Notes: generated from the letters alone by a model not told the origin. DNA of 64,000 nucleotides from Virgibacillus sp. MSJ-26 (GCF_018918075.1 NZ_JAHLPW010000007.1:1-64000); one strand, 5' to 3'; positions 52,325 to 61,486 are shown, counted from the stretch's first letter. Made by a program: numbers and translations.

Positions 52325-52363
52325 GCTCGGACATAAGTGTGTTTAGCACAAAAGTATCCGAGC
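52325..52363 (+). repeat. GCTCGGA/TCCGAGC hairpin in intergenic repeat
   Basis: GCTCGGA and TCCGAGC flank a 25-nt loop holding ACATAAGTGTG, in a 173-bp gap between two convergent genes. The downstream part (GCTCCGGAAATATACTTCGCT) matches the edge of the GC-rich repeat family. No T-run, so weak as a terminator. Confidence 0.5.
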
Positions 52364-52471
52364 CATCGTAGCTGCATATCACCCGCTCCGGAAATATACT
52401 TCGCTAAGACAGCAAAAGATTTCCATTTCAAGTTAACTATCCCAATCTTCTTCCTAGCCTTGTTAGTTTCA

Positions 52472-53884
52472 TCAAACCTTCCTAACTTTAAATTCGTTTT
52501 TTAGCACTGGCCAATTTTGGGGAAAGTCATTCCCAAGCACCCAGTAACTTACACCCCTTATGCCATATTTCTTAACCGTTTCATATTTGACCTGCATACT
52601 TCTAGCATCTTCGAACCATACTTCATGTTCCTGTCCCGTATTATCTGTATATCTAAAGAAGGGCGATTGGTATGTGTCATTGTATTGAATGGACACACCA
52701 TTTCTAGCAGCCAAATCAACTGCTCCCTCTGGACTAACGGTTCGTGCAAACGTTCCTTCTTGCCACGGAACTTTCCAATCACGTCCATAAAGTGGCGCAC
52801 CCATCATAATTTTTTGTCTTGGGATGACCGTTACGGCATAGTCCAATACATCGCGCACTTTATTAATCGGCGCAATTGCCCATGGCCTACCGCCTGCCCA
52901 ACCCCATTCATAAGTCATAATGATGACAAAATCAACAATTTCACCGTGAGCCGCATAATCATGTGCTTCATACAGTAACCCTTGCTGGTCGCCACTTTCT
53001 TTTGGAGCGACAGCGGTGGATAGTAGGAAACCTTCTGGACGTAACCGAGCCGCAAGTCTTCTTAAAAAGTCATTATAGTTCTTTTGGTCTTCTGGATAAA
53101 CATATTCAAAATCAATATTAAGCCCTCGATAACCTTTAGCTCGCATTGTTTGTAGTAAGTTGTTGATAAGTGTATTTTGAAGTGTCGGATTCCCGAGGAT
53201 TGTCGCTGCCAAATCCGAATCAAAATTATTGTTTCTAAAGTTCGTTAGCGCAAGGAGTGGTGCGACGTCATTTACTTTAGCAGCATTAAGAAGTGCTTCT
53301 TCTTGCATTGATGTCAATGAACCATCTTCTTTTACGCTGTACATAAAGGGCGACAAATAAGTAAAATTGTTTCCAAGTAAGAGAACTTCATCTCTCCCTC
53401 GCTCATTGATCGCCGTCGTATACGCATTGACTTCTTTAATTGGCCGTGGTTTTTGTGGAATTCGTAAGTCCTGACCTACTGTAAGTTGGGAGGGATTGGT
53501 TAAATGATTTAATTGAATAAGATTATTCACTGAAACATTAAAGCGCTCACCAATCGCCCACAATGTATCTCCCGCTTGAACAGTATACGTGGAATAAGGT
53601 AGTTTTAACAATTCACCAACATGGATTAAAGTTGGGTCTGTTATATTGTTAGCGTGCGCTAATTCTTCAACTGACACCCCGGACTGAAAAGCAATTTTCC
53701 CAAGTGTGTCACCTGCTTCGACAACATAGTCACTCCCTGGTTCAGGAATAACAATCGATTGTCCGACAACAAGCACACTTGGATCCTTAAATTGATTAAC
53801 TAAGATAATTTGATTCAAATCCGAACCATACTGAGCGGCTATCCGCCATAAGGATTCGCCACTTTTAATAACATGAATTTTCAT
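52472..53884 (-). CDS. LysM-GH18 spore peptidoglycan hydrolase (SleL/YaaH-like)
   Basis: 470 aa from the ATG at 53884, with GGGGGAAAG upstream. Three LysM domains (about 2-46, 51-95 and 99-143; starts such as HVIKSGESLWRIAAQYG, YVVEAGDTLGKIA and YTVQAGDTLWAIGERF) are followed by a GH18 domain (about 150-470). The catalytic DxE is in GLNIDFEYVYPED, with IVDFVIIMTYEWG and MGAPLYGRDW. SleL is an N-acetylglucosaminidase that degrades cortex fragments during germination. It has no signal peptide, as in SleL. Confidence 0.9.
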   Translation of the reverse strand: MKIHVIKSGESLWRIAAQYGSDLNQIILVNQFKDPSVLVVGQSIVIPEPGSDYVVEAGDTLGKIAFQSGVSVEELAHANNITDPTLIHVGELLKLPYSTYTVQAGDTLWAIGERFNVSVNNLIQLNHLTNPSQLTVGQDLRIPQKPRPIKEVNAYTTAINERGRDEVLLLGNNFTYLSPFMYSVKEDGSLTSMQEEALLNAAKVNDVAPLLALTNFRNNNFDSDLAATILGNPTLQNTLINNLLQTMRAKGYRGLNIDFEYVYPEDQKNYNDFLRRLAARLRPEGFLLSTAVAPKESGDQQGLLYEAHDYAAHGEIVDFVIIMTYEWGWAGGRPWAIAPINKVRDVLDYAVTVIPRQKIMMGAPLYGRDWKVPWQEGTFARTVSPEGAVDLAARNGVSIQYNDTYQSPFFRYTDNTGQEHEVWFEDARSMQVKYETVKKYGIRGVSYWVLGNDFPQNWPVLKNEFKVRKV

Positions 53885-53966
53885 CTTTCTTTCCCCCAAT
53901 AAAAATAAGATCTCTTTTCATGTTATTCTAGTGGCCTATTTTTGTGTTGTGTTACAAAAGGGAAAG

Positions 53967-55229
53967 TTATTTTCTCTTAACGTTAGTCATTATAAAACGG
54001 CTCTTCGGCAAACTAGGCATCCGGTTCATACTAAAGTCTAAATCTTGTGGTGGAACGTCATATTCCATATGATTAACCATCATATCTAGACAAGCCTTCA
54101 TAATTTCAATCGTTAACCATTCGCCTGGACAACGATGCCCCATATAATAATCCCCTCCACCTTGTGGGATAAAATCAAAGGGGGTTCCATTCCAATCTTC
54201 AAAACGCTCAGGTATAAATTCATTAGGCTTATCCCATAAATTCGGATGATGATTTGTTCCATAAAGATCTAATATAACTAATTGATCTTCTTTAAAGTCA
54301 TGTCCATTCCAAACAAAATCATGACGAACCCTTGCTGCCAAGATTGGGAAAAACGGATAATAACGGCGTACTTCTTGGACAAACATTTGAAAGTCGCTTT
54401 CATTTGATGTATCTCTTAACTTTTCTTTTTCTTGAGGATGATCATGAAGAGCAAGCGCACAGAATGCAATATAAACTGAAACAGCAACTGTCGGACGTAA
54501 AATATTGACCAATTCAACAGCAGCAATGTCTGTACTCATTAGTTCCCCATCCAATTTGCGATGCCAAGACATTTTATAAAGGGCTTTTTCTTCAGGAACA
54601 TCTAATTGTCCATTCCGCACCTGATCAATCAATTCTCCAGCCCACTTTTCAGTTTTTTCTCGAGCGGCTCTTCCTTGCCAGTGTCTTAATCCGACAGCTC
54701 CACCCGCTTCAAATAGGGCATTTAAATCTTTTGTTCGTTCCTCAACTTCATTTGCCCGCAGTGGAACTCCTGCCCATTCACATATGGTGATTGTCAAAAT
54801 TTTATTGGCTTCTTCATATAAATTTACTTCACTCATTCTATCCCACTCGTCAAGAGCCTCGTCCCATCTTTGTTTAAAAATTTGGGCGATATCAGATATA
54901 CGCTCCGAACCCATCAGGGACATAAACAATTCCTTCCTGTTCTTATGGGCATCATCATCTAACGTTTGAAGACCACCTTGTCCAAATAAGGTTTTTAATA
55001 CACGTTTTGGCATAGCATCCGCACGTCTGAACTTATCATTATCATAAAAAAGACTCGCTCCATCTTCTCCTGTTAAGCAGACTGCCTTTTGTCCTCCAAG
55101 AAGTCGTGTTTCAAACATATTCGTATCTAAACGACGACGCTGGTTAGGGATGTAGCGGTAGCCTTCAATAAGAAATTTGAATGTATTATCAATTCCACGA
55201 TCAACTTTTATTTCTTCTCTATATACCAT
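53967..55229 (-). CDS. Cytochrome P450 of the CYP152 family (fatty acid peroxygenase)
   Basis: 420 aa. The haem Cys is C367 in YMGHRCPGEW. The R245-P246 pair in NILRPTVAVSVY is the CYP152 hallmark, where Arg anchors the fatty acid carboxylate in place of the usual acid-alcohol pair. H95 in DDDAHKNRK corresponds to the His that steers hydroxylation in P450BSbeta. The residue numbers align within four of P450BSbeta (CypC/YbdT). These enzymes use H2O2 to hydroxylate fatty acids at the alpha or beta carbon, or decarboxylate them. GGAAGG site. No redox partner gene is adjacent, as expected for a peroxygenase. Confidence 0.92.
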   Translation of the reverse strand: MVYREEIKVDRGIDNTFKFLIEGYRYIPNQRRRLDTNMFETRLLGGQKAVCLTGEDGASLFYDNDKFRRADAMPKRVLKTLFGQGGLQTLDDDAHKNRKELFMSLMGSERISDIAQIFKQRWDEALDEWDRMSEVNLYEEANKILTITICEWAGVPLRANEVEERTKDLNALFEAGGAVGLRHWQGRAAREKTEKWAGELIDQVRNGQLDVPEEKALYKMSWHRKLDGELMSTDIAAVELVNILRPTVAVSVYIAFCALALHDHPQEKEKLRDTSNESDFQMFVQEVRRYYPFFPILAARVRHDFVWNGHDFKEDQLVILDLYGTNHHPNLWDKPNEFIPERFEDWNGTPFDFIPQGGGDYYMGHRCPGEWLTIEIMKACLDMMVNHMEYDVPPQDLDFSMNRMPSLPKSRFIMTNVKRK

Positions 55230-55414
55230 GTTTATCCTTCCTTTTTCCTTAGTTAATGTTAGAATTTACTTATCTTCTAGCTTTATTCAAACTATAATTG
55301 TTCTCTACCCGTTATTCTCCTTTCAAACGCGTAGTAAGCAATTAGTTGCGAAAATGGATAAACAGGCTATTCTTTGTTAAAATCAGTCGTAAGATAAAAT
55401 AAGGAGTGATACTT

Positions 55415-56560
55415 ATGAAAATTGTTTCGATTGAACCCACACCTAGTCCACACTCCATGAAAATAAACGTCGATGAACATCTAGAAGATGGCGAGACATT
55501 AAACTATAAATCCGGTGATGACTTAAGAGAGGCGCCCGAGTATATACAAAAGTTGTTTGAAATCAATGGAATAAGTGGCATTTATCGTGTGATTGACTTT
55601 ATTACCATTCAGAGACGACCTCGTGTGGAGTGGGAGGATATCCTTCCAAAAGTGCGGGATTTGCTGGGTGGAGCAACAAATGAAGCGATAGAAGATATCT
55701 TTGCGCCTTCATCTCAGTCAAGTGAAGACGCTTATGGAGAGATCAACGTCTTCGTTCAAGAATTCCGGAATATTCCGATGCAAGTCAAAGTGGAAGAACA
55801 TGATCATGAAAAACGCTTCGGCCTCCCAGAACGTTTTACCAATGCAGCTATTGAAGCGTCAGAAGCCTCAGATAATATGTTAATGGAAAGAAAATGGGTC
55901 GAGAAAAACCCACGATATGGGAAGATTGATGACATTGGCCAAGAAGTCGTTGAAGAGTTATCTGCAAGTTATGATAAAGAAAGATTGAATGAACTCATCA
56001 AAGCCGCTTTCTCAGAAGACCCGGAACAACTTTCTTCAGACAAGCAGAAAAACAAAGTGACATTAAGTATGTTGGATCAGCCTGACTGGCGTGACCGCTA
56101 TGCCGTCATGGACAGGATGGATCCTACAATAGAAGATTTACCCGTATTAGATAAAGCGCTGGAAGATGATAGGTCATCAATTAGAAGACTGGCAACTGCT
56201 TACTTAGGTATGATTGAAGAACCAGAAGTCTTACCTTATCTTTATAAAGCATTGAAGGATAAAGCAGTTAACGTTCGTCGCACAGCAGGGGATTGTCTCT
56301 CAGATCTCGGCTTTACTGAAGCCATGCCTGAAATGATTCTCTCATTATCAGATCCCAGCCGCCTCGTTCGCTGGCGTGCAGCCATGTTCTTATACGAAGT
56401 GGGTGACGAATCAGCTATCCCTGCACTAGAAAAAGCTTTAGAAGACCCGGAATTTGAAGTAAGAATGCAAGTTAAAATGGCTTTGGACAGAATTCAAGAG
56501 GGGAAAAAAGCAGAAGGTTCCATTTGGCACCTCATGAATCAAGCAACAAAACAAGATTAA
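55415..56560 (+). CDS. Conserved virulence factor C-like protein (CvfC/YpgR; Nfu_N plus HEAT)
   Basis: 381 aa from the ATG at 55415, with AAGGAG upstream; the longer frame from 55406 is not preferred. Residues 1-87 match the NifU-like N-terminal fold (IVSIEPTPSPHSMKINVD, then ISGIYRVIDFITIQRRP). Residues 195-370 are HEAT/PBS-lyase repeats (for example VLPYLYKALKDKAVNVRRTAGDCLSDLG). The combination matches the conserved virulence factor C family known in Staphylococcus and Bacillus YpgR. Its molecular function is unsettled. Confidence 0.87.
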   Translation: MKIVSIEPTPSPHSMKINVDEHLEDGETLNYKSGDDLREAPEYIQKLFEINGISGIYRVIDFITIQRRPRVEWEDILPKVRDLLGGATNEAIEDIFAPSSQSSEDAYGEINVFVQEFRNIPMQVKVEEHDHEKRFGLPERFTNAAIEASEASDNMLMERKWVEKNPRYGKIDDIGQEVVEELSASYDKERLNELIKAAFSEDPEQLSSDKQKNKVTLSMLDQPDWRDRYAVMDRMDPTIEDLPVLDKALEDDRSSIRRLATAYLGMIEEPEVLPYLYKALKDKAVNVRRTAGDCLSDLGFTEAMPEMILSLSDPSRLVRWRAAMFLYEVGDESAIPALEKALEDPEFEVRMQVKMALDRIQEGKKAEGSIWHLMNQATKQD

Positions 56561-56596
56561 ATAAGTATCTGATTGTCTAATCTTTTCTAAACATAA

Positions 56597-56724
56597 GAGG
56601 TTGGGACAGAAGAATGAACTACAATTCTTCTTTGCCCGCAGAAAGCGAAGTATATTTCCGAAGCGGGTGATAAACAAACCATAGTTTGGATATTTCCGCA
56701 AAACACTTATGTCCCAGCCTCCCA
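56597..56724. repeat. GAGGTTGGGACA palindromic repeat, copy 2
   Basis: GAGGTTGGGACA at 56597-56608 pairs with ATGTCCCAGCCTC ending near 56722. An inner inverted pair, AGAAGAATGAACT/ACAATTCTTCT, is followed by CCCGCAGAAAGCGAAG and a GCGGG partner. It lies between cvfC and the convergent small gene. Confidence 0.65.
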
Positions 56725-56750
56725 TTTAGTTAAAACTAAATCTATTATAT

Positions 56751-56978
56751 TTACTTTAACAACTCGTCCATTTTCTTATCTCTTTCTAATTGTTCTTCAG
56801 GTGAGGCAAGATCATACTTTTTTAATAGATGAAATAACTCATTTAAAGTTTCTTGTGATCTGGGGCTAGATAAAAATCCCTTAATCACATAATATGAATC
56901 ACTGGTAAGATATTCTTTTTGACTATTCAACTTCTCAACAACAGCTTCTTGTGAATGATCTATATTACATTTACTCAT
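56751..56978 (-). CDS. Small acidic/charged protein of unknown function
   Basis: 75 aa with GGAAAGGA upstream of the ATG. It is all-helical by appearance (SQEAVVEKLNSQKEYLTSDSYYVIKGFLSSPRSQETLNELFHLLKKYDLASPEEQLERDKKMDELLK), no membrane segment and a single Cys. It resembles group-specific Bacillaceae small proteins but the family is not recognised. Confidence 0.65.
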   Translation of the reverse strand: MSKCNIDHSQEAVVEKLNSQKEYLTSDSYYVIKGFLSSPRSQETLNELFHLLKKYDLASPEEQLERDKKMDELLK

Positions 56979-57121
56979 AATCTATCATCCTTTCCCCACT
57001 ATTTTACTCAGCATACCATATCAGAAAAGTTTATTCATTCCATATCTCACGAACTATTTTGAATATAATCACTTATCTCCCCTATACCATCTATAATTTA
57101 AAACTAAACATCTGCAGCCCG

Positions 57122-57171
57122 TTCATACTGCATTCATACTGCATTCATACTGCATTCATACTGCATTCATC
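57122..57171 (+). promoter_or_regulatory. PhoP-box-like array, TTCATA at 11-bp spacing
   Basis: Four exact TTCATACTGCA units at 57122, 57133, 57144 and 57155, then a partial TTCATC at 57166. TTCATA fits the B. subtilis PhoP recognition hexamer TT(A/C/T)A(C/T)A, and PhoP boxes are four direct hexamers with about 5 bp between. A TATAAT -10 (57192-57197) lies downstream of the array, a placement used by PhoP-activated promoters. Inference only. Confidence 0.5.
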
Positions 57172-57191
57172 CATTAGACACATCGACTTCT

Positions 57192-57197
57192 TATAAT
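57192..57197 (+). promoter_or_regulatory. -10 element of the MMPL gene
   Basis: A consensus TATAAT, 33 bp before the ATG, with no -35 hexamer at 17 bp. This fits an activator-dependent promoter. Confidence 0.5.
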
Positions 57198-57229
57198 TAA
57201 ATCAGCTTATAAAAAGGAGTCGAAACTGA

Positions 57230-59446
57230 ATGTTAAAACCGATAAGAAGCTTAGTAAAATACACAAGCAGCTCAAAAGGAGCGAAAGTAACACTCATTGG
57301 ATGGATTTTGGCAGTTATTCTTTTAAGTGTTCTCGCCCCTTCTGCTAAAGATTATGAAGGGAACAGTACTGAGGGAAGTGTTAATCAAGATCAACCATCT
57401 GAAATAGCAAATCAATTGGAAGAAGAAGCTTTTCCAACGGATGAAGGACTCACTGCTCTGCTTGTCTTTCATCGTGACAATAAAATCAACGATGACGACA
57501 GAGTAAATATTACTGAGTTAAGTGAGTGGCTCGCCTCTGAAGATAAACCTGAATATATTGCAAGTGCTTTGCCATTTCATCAGTTTCCTGAAGAGGTTCA
57601 AGATCAAATGTTTTCTGAAGATGAAACAACTTTATTATTTAATGTTGCATTAGAAGATGATCTTGACTCTAGTCAAACCAATGAAACGCTGGAAGCACTC
57701 TCAGACAAAGTGGAATCCATTGGCATAAATGATTTACAATTTGAAATTACTGGGCCGGCTGGTATTTCCGCAGACACTTCTAACCTATTTAAAGATGCGG
57801 ACTTTGTCTTAATGTTTGCAACGATTGCGTTAATCTTTGTGATTTTAATCTTAATCTATCGGTCGGCTATTTTAGCAATCACACCGCTCATCATAGCAGC
57901 CATTGTATATGGAGGTGTCGACAGGGTCCTTGGGATTGCTGGAAAATATGATTGGTTTGTAGTCGAAAGCCAAGCTGTTTCTATTATGCTTGTCCTATTA
58001 TTTGCGGTCATTACAGACTACAGTCTATTTATATTTTCCCGTTTTCGTGAGGAATTGAGGAAAAATGAGTCGAAGTATGAATCGATGGGTGAAGCGATAT
58101 ATCATGTTTCTGAACCGATCTTCTTTAGTGGTGGAACTATATTTATCGCAATGATGACTTTATTTGTCACCATTTTTCAACCATATAATCATTTTGCGCC
58201 TGTCTTTTCAATTGCCGTTGTATTTATTTTAATCGCGGGATTAACATTAATTCCAAGTTTATTTGCTCTTATGGGCCGACGTGCTTTTTGGCCATTTATT
58301 CCAAGAGTGAACGATAAGGAAAAGAAGAAAGAACACTTTTGGCATAAAGTTAGTCGCCGTGTTAAAAAACATCCTGCTGTCATTGCCGGTGTACTCTTAA
58401 TTGTCTTACTAATTGGTGCGTTTAATTTCACATCAATCAATTATTCATTTAACCTATTAAAATCATTTCCAGATGACATGTCGTCAAGAGTCGGATTTGA
58501 ACTATTAGAGGATCATTATCCGGCTGGACAATTAGCTCCTCTCGATGTAATTTTAAAATCTGATGAACAAATTGATACTGATGAGGATTTTTTAAAGCAT
58601 ATTAATGGACTTAAAGAAAATATTGAAAGTCAGGGTAATATTGCTTCGACGTCTCCAGATATTACAGATGAAATGATTAATGGAGACGAAGACTTACCAG
58701 ACAACTTTATTGGCAACGAAAAAAAAGCCATTAAATTAAGTGTCGTTCTTGATAGTAATCCATACGAGGATAAAGCGTTAAACACCGTACAAGACCTTCG
58801 AGATAATGGGAAAAAAATAATTGAAAACAGTGGACTTTCCAAAGATCAATATGAACTTCATATTGCGAGTCAAACAGCTGAACAGTTAGATGTGAAGCAA
58901 ATGAACACAAGAGACACTATCTTACTGTTCTCGGTCGTTACGATTTTACTCACGTTCATTCTTGGTTTCCAAACTCATTCTATCAAACTACCTTTATTGA
59001 TGATGGGAACTATTTTATTATCTTACTTTGCTACGGTTGGATTTGGTTGGTGGATATTCGAACATCTAATGGGGTATGACGCCATTAGCTATCGTTTACC
59101 AGTGTACACATTCATTTTCATGGTGGCACTAGGAATTGACTACAACATTATGCTCGTTTCGCGCATTAAAGAAAAAGCAGAACATTTACCATGGAAGGAA
59201 GCTGTTGGAGAAGGGATTGCCTTAACAGGCGGCGTGATTTCTTCAGCCGGACTTATCCTAGCCGCTACTTTCTCAGTGTTAATGACCCAGCCATTACAAG
59301 AACTATTCTTATTCGGGTTCACCATGGCCATGGGAATATTACTTGATACGTTCTTAATTAGAGGATTCCTATTCCCATCCATTTTGCTGTTAACTCACAG
59401 AGAAAAGAAAAACAAAGAAAAGTTTAGTATTTCATATAAATTTTAA
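57230..59446 (+). CDS. MMPL family RND transporter (YdfJ-like)
   Basis: 738 aa, 12 helices in two halves with two large extracellular loops (about 38-185 and 395-560). The MMPL proton-relay-type Asp-Tyr pairs are visible as ITDYSLF (about residue 263) and GIDYNIM (about residue 638). The RND/MMPL core segments are complete. MMPL proteins move lipids or lipophilic compounds across the membrane; bacillary members such as YdfJ are poorly defined. AAAGGAG site. The preceding tandem repeat suggests control by PhoP (see that entry). Confidence 0.88.
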   Translation: MLKPIRSLVKYTSSSKGAKVTLIGWILAVILLSVLAPSAKDYEGNSTEGSVNQDQPSEIANQLEEEAFPTDEGLTALLVFHRDNKINDDDRVNITELSEWLASEDKPEYIASALPFHQFPEEVQDQMFSEDETTLLFNVALEDDLDSSQTNETLEALSDKVESIGINDLQFEITGPAGISADTSNLFKDADFVLMFATIALIFVILILIYRSAILAITPLIIAAIVYGGVDRVLGIAGKYDWFVVESQAVSIMLVLLFAVITDYSLFIFSRFREELRKNESKYESMGEAIYHVSEPIFFSGGTIFIAMMTLFVTIFQPYNHFAPVFSIAVVFILIAGLTLIPSLFALMGRRAFWPFIPRVNDKEKKKEHFWHKVSRRVKKHPAVIAGVLLIVLLIGAFNFTSINYSFNLLKSFPDDMSSRVGFELLEDHYPAGQLAPLDVILKSDEQIDTDEDFLKHINGLKENIESQGNIASTSPDITDEMINGDEDLPDNFIGNEKKAIKLSVVLDSNPYEDKALNTVQDLRDNGKKIIENSGLSKDQYELHIASQTAEQLDVKQMNTRDTILLFSVVTILLTFILGFQTHSIKLPLLMMGTILLSYFATVGFGWWIFEHLMGYDAISYRLPVYTFIFMVALGIDYNIMLVSRIKEKAEHLPWKEAVGEGIALTGGVISSAGLILAATFSVLMTQPLQELFLFGFTMAMGILLDTFLIRGFLFPSILLLTHREKKNKEKFSISYKF

Positions 59447-59569
59447 AATGGTACCCGGAAAAAAGGGTAGAAAGTTAAACACTATAAAAACATCGCTGAT
59501 AGTGTATCTGCTTTATCCTCTCTGGATTTACTCCTAAACCATATTCCAGGTAAAAGTCTGTTGGAGATT

Positions 59570-59656
59570 ATGTCATAACGTTGAAGCACTTTTTCACCGG
59601 CTTCCTACGCACTGCGGGGTCTCATCGAGTCCTTAACTCCCACTAGAGTCTCACAT
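59570..59656 (+). repeat. Degenerate copy of the GC-rich repeat
   Basis: The order TTTCACCGGCTTCC, CTGCGGGGTCTCATCGAG and CTAGAGTCTCACATATTCC, ending near TTTGCTA, matches copies at 13018 and 15638 but is truncated. It lies in a 336-bp gap with no gene. Confidence 0.55.
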
Positions 59657-59782
59657 ATTCCATTTGCTAGTATTAGTATCATTTAAATTTTCCCACATAC
59701 TAAAACACTTTCCTTCAAAAAACGTCTATACTCTTTTAAAGAATAGACGTAAAGTTGAATCCTATACATATTTAAAGAGTAC

Positions 59783-60733
59783 TCAATTTCTTATAATAAT
59801 ATAAATAAAGTATAGTATATATACGGCAATAAGGGAAAGTCCTTCAATTTTACCGATCTTAAAGTTAGTTCGGGAGAAGATTAATAATATAGCAGTTAAG
59901 ATAAGCATGACAAATACGTCAGTAAATACTTTATTATTCACAGCAAGTGGACTAATCGTGGAAGTAATACCAAGCACAAATAATATATTAAAGATATTGC
60001 TGCCTACAATGTTTCCGAAAGCAATTTCACTTTGCTTTTTTAAAGCTGCGGTAATTGACGTTACGAGTTCAGGAAGTGATGTCCCAATTGCAATCACAGT
60101 GAGACCGACCAGAGTCTCACTCATGCCGAGAGAATAAGCGATTGTAGTAGCATTATTTACAACCATGTTTCCTCCAAATAGAATACCAACGAGCCCAATA
60201 AGGATAAGCAAAAGGCTTTTTCCCCATGATTCATCAACCGGTTCTGTGTCGCGGTGAGCCTGTTCTCGATTATTTCTACCTACTTCAAACACATAACACA
60301 GAAAAATGCTTAAAAACAGCAACAAAATAATACCATCACTACGATCAAGTGCGTTATTTAATCCCCGTAATGTCGCATCACTCATAAATACCAATAAGAC
60401 AATACCGGAAAGAAATGTAAACGGGATTTCTTTTTTTATTGTTTGAGTTTCCACTTTTATGGGATAAAAAAAAGCCGCCGCCCCAACGACCAAAGACGTA
60501 TTCAAAATATTACTTCCGACAATATTACCGATGGAAATATCGGAACTGCCGCTGATTGCCGCCATAATACTCACCGTTGCTTCAGGCGCACTTGTCCCAA
60601 AAGCAACAATTGTTAAGCCGACGAGCAATGGAGAAATCCGCATTAAATGGGCAATTGCTGATGCTCCATCAACAAAAAAGTCAGCTCCTTTTATTAATAA
60701 AACAAATCCAATTACAAGCAATATATAAGCCAT
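59783..60733 (-). CDS. Calcium/sodium (or sodium/proton) antiporter, CaCA family
   Basis: 316 aa, YrbG-like length. Two inverted repeats each carry a signature: VAFGTSAPEATVSIMAAISG, GNIVGSNILN, and AIGTSLPELVTSITAALKK, GNIVGSNIFN. The GTS-PE Glu residues are the ion-binding ones. An acidic loop between the repeats (about 160) is short. It exchanges Ca2+ for Na+ or H+. AAAGGAG site. It stands beside the Mrp operon on the same strand but with a 120-bp gap. Confidence 0.9.
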   Translation of the reverse strand: MAYILLVIGFVLLIKGADFFVDGASAIAHLMRISPLLVGLTIVAFGTSAPEATVSIMAAISGSSDISIGNIVGSNILNTSLVVGAAAFFYPIKVETQTIKKEIPFTFLSGIVLLVFMSDATLRGLNNALDRSDGIILLLFLSIFLCYVFEVGRNNREQAHRDTEPVDESWGKSLLLILIGLVGILFGGNMVVNNATTIAYSLGMSETLVGLTVIAIGTSLPELVTSITAALKKQSEIAFGNIVGSNIFNILFVLGITSTISPLAVNNKVFTDVFVMLILTAILLIFSRTNFKIGKIEGLSLIAVYILYFIYIIIRN

Positions 60734-60852
60734 TATTTATCTCCTTTGATTCCTCTTCCTTTATTGTATATCTTTACCCTTTTATCGTGCAGGCATGCTT
60801 AAAATAATCAACATGTGGAATTTATACAAGGAATTCATGGCTTATTCGAAAA

Positions 60853-61224
60853 CTAGTCTTGGTCAGTTTTTTTCTGTTCATCATAAAGTTCTTTTAATTC
60901 ATCTACGGTTGTTGTTTCGGTCATTTTCACATTTGATTTATACGCGGCCCTAATAATAAGATGCCCAGCAGTTGGTGAAGTGATAAATACAAACACAATT
61001 CCTAAAATCAATCGCACACTAACCGTACCATCAGTCATCCAAAAGAAAAGGAATGCTCCAACAAGCGTTAAGAGAACAGCGAGTGTCGAACTTTTTGTAG
61101 CTGCATGAGCACGACTATAAACATCTGGGAAACGAATAATTCCAAAGGCGCTTATGACACTAATAATACTTCCAATTAAAATTAAGAGTGCCGCTATAAA
61201 CTCATCGATCTCGTTTATGTTCAA
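60853..61224 (-). CDS. mrpG: Monovalent cation/H+ antiporter subunit MrpG
   Basis: 123 aa from a TTG at 61224, 8 bp after GAGAGGGG; a GTG at 61233 is an alternative. Three helices; conserved GIIRFPDVYSRAHAATKSSTLAVLLTL (about 29-55) and the TSPTAGHLIIRAAYKS tail are diagnostic of MrpG/PhaG. Last gene of the Mrp operon; it overlaps mrpF. Mrp antiporters export Na+ in exchange for protons and are key to alkali and salt tolerance. Confidence 0.92.
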   Translation of the reverse strand: MNINEIDEFIAALLILIGSIISVISAFGIIRFPDVYSRAHAATKSSTLAVLLTLVGAFLFFWMTDGTVSVRLILGIVFVFITSPTAGHLIIRAAYKSNVKMTETTTVDELKELYDEQKKTDQD

Positions 61225-61486
61225 TAATGACACCCCTCTCGATAAACTTAGAGAGGGCAATGGTACTTATAAATGCCAAGATGCCCAGGATTAAGATCAC
61301 TTCAAGATATGCTCTTGTATTAAATATGACAGATATGACAGCAATAGCAGAAATCAAGTTTACTCCAATAAAGTCTAAAGAAATGACACGATCAGGAAGA
61401 CTTGGCCCTCGAATGATACTAAATAAAGCAATCCCTATTGCAATCGCAAATAAAATCATCGATGTTACCAACATAGCTTTAATCAT
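61202..61486 (-). CDS. mrpF: Monovalent cation/H+ antiporter subunit MrpF
   Basis: 94 aa, three helices. The core SIIRGPSLPDRVISLDFIGVNLISAIAVIS matches MrpF. Its start overlaps the mrpE stop by 1 bp and its end overlaps mrpG, so translation is coupled. Confidence 0.93.
   Translation of the reverse strand: MIKAMLVTSMILFAIAIGIALFSIIRGPSLPDRVISLDFIGVNLISAIAVISVIFNTRAYLEVILILGILAFISTIALSKFIERGVIIEHKRDR

Noticed and set aside
57122-57171. Possible CRISPR or replication iterons
   Set aside because: 11-bp units with no spacers, no cas genes, no rep or dnaA gene; the promoter context fits a regulatory array better.
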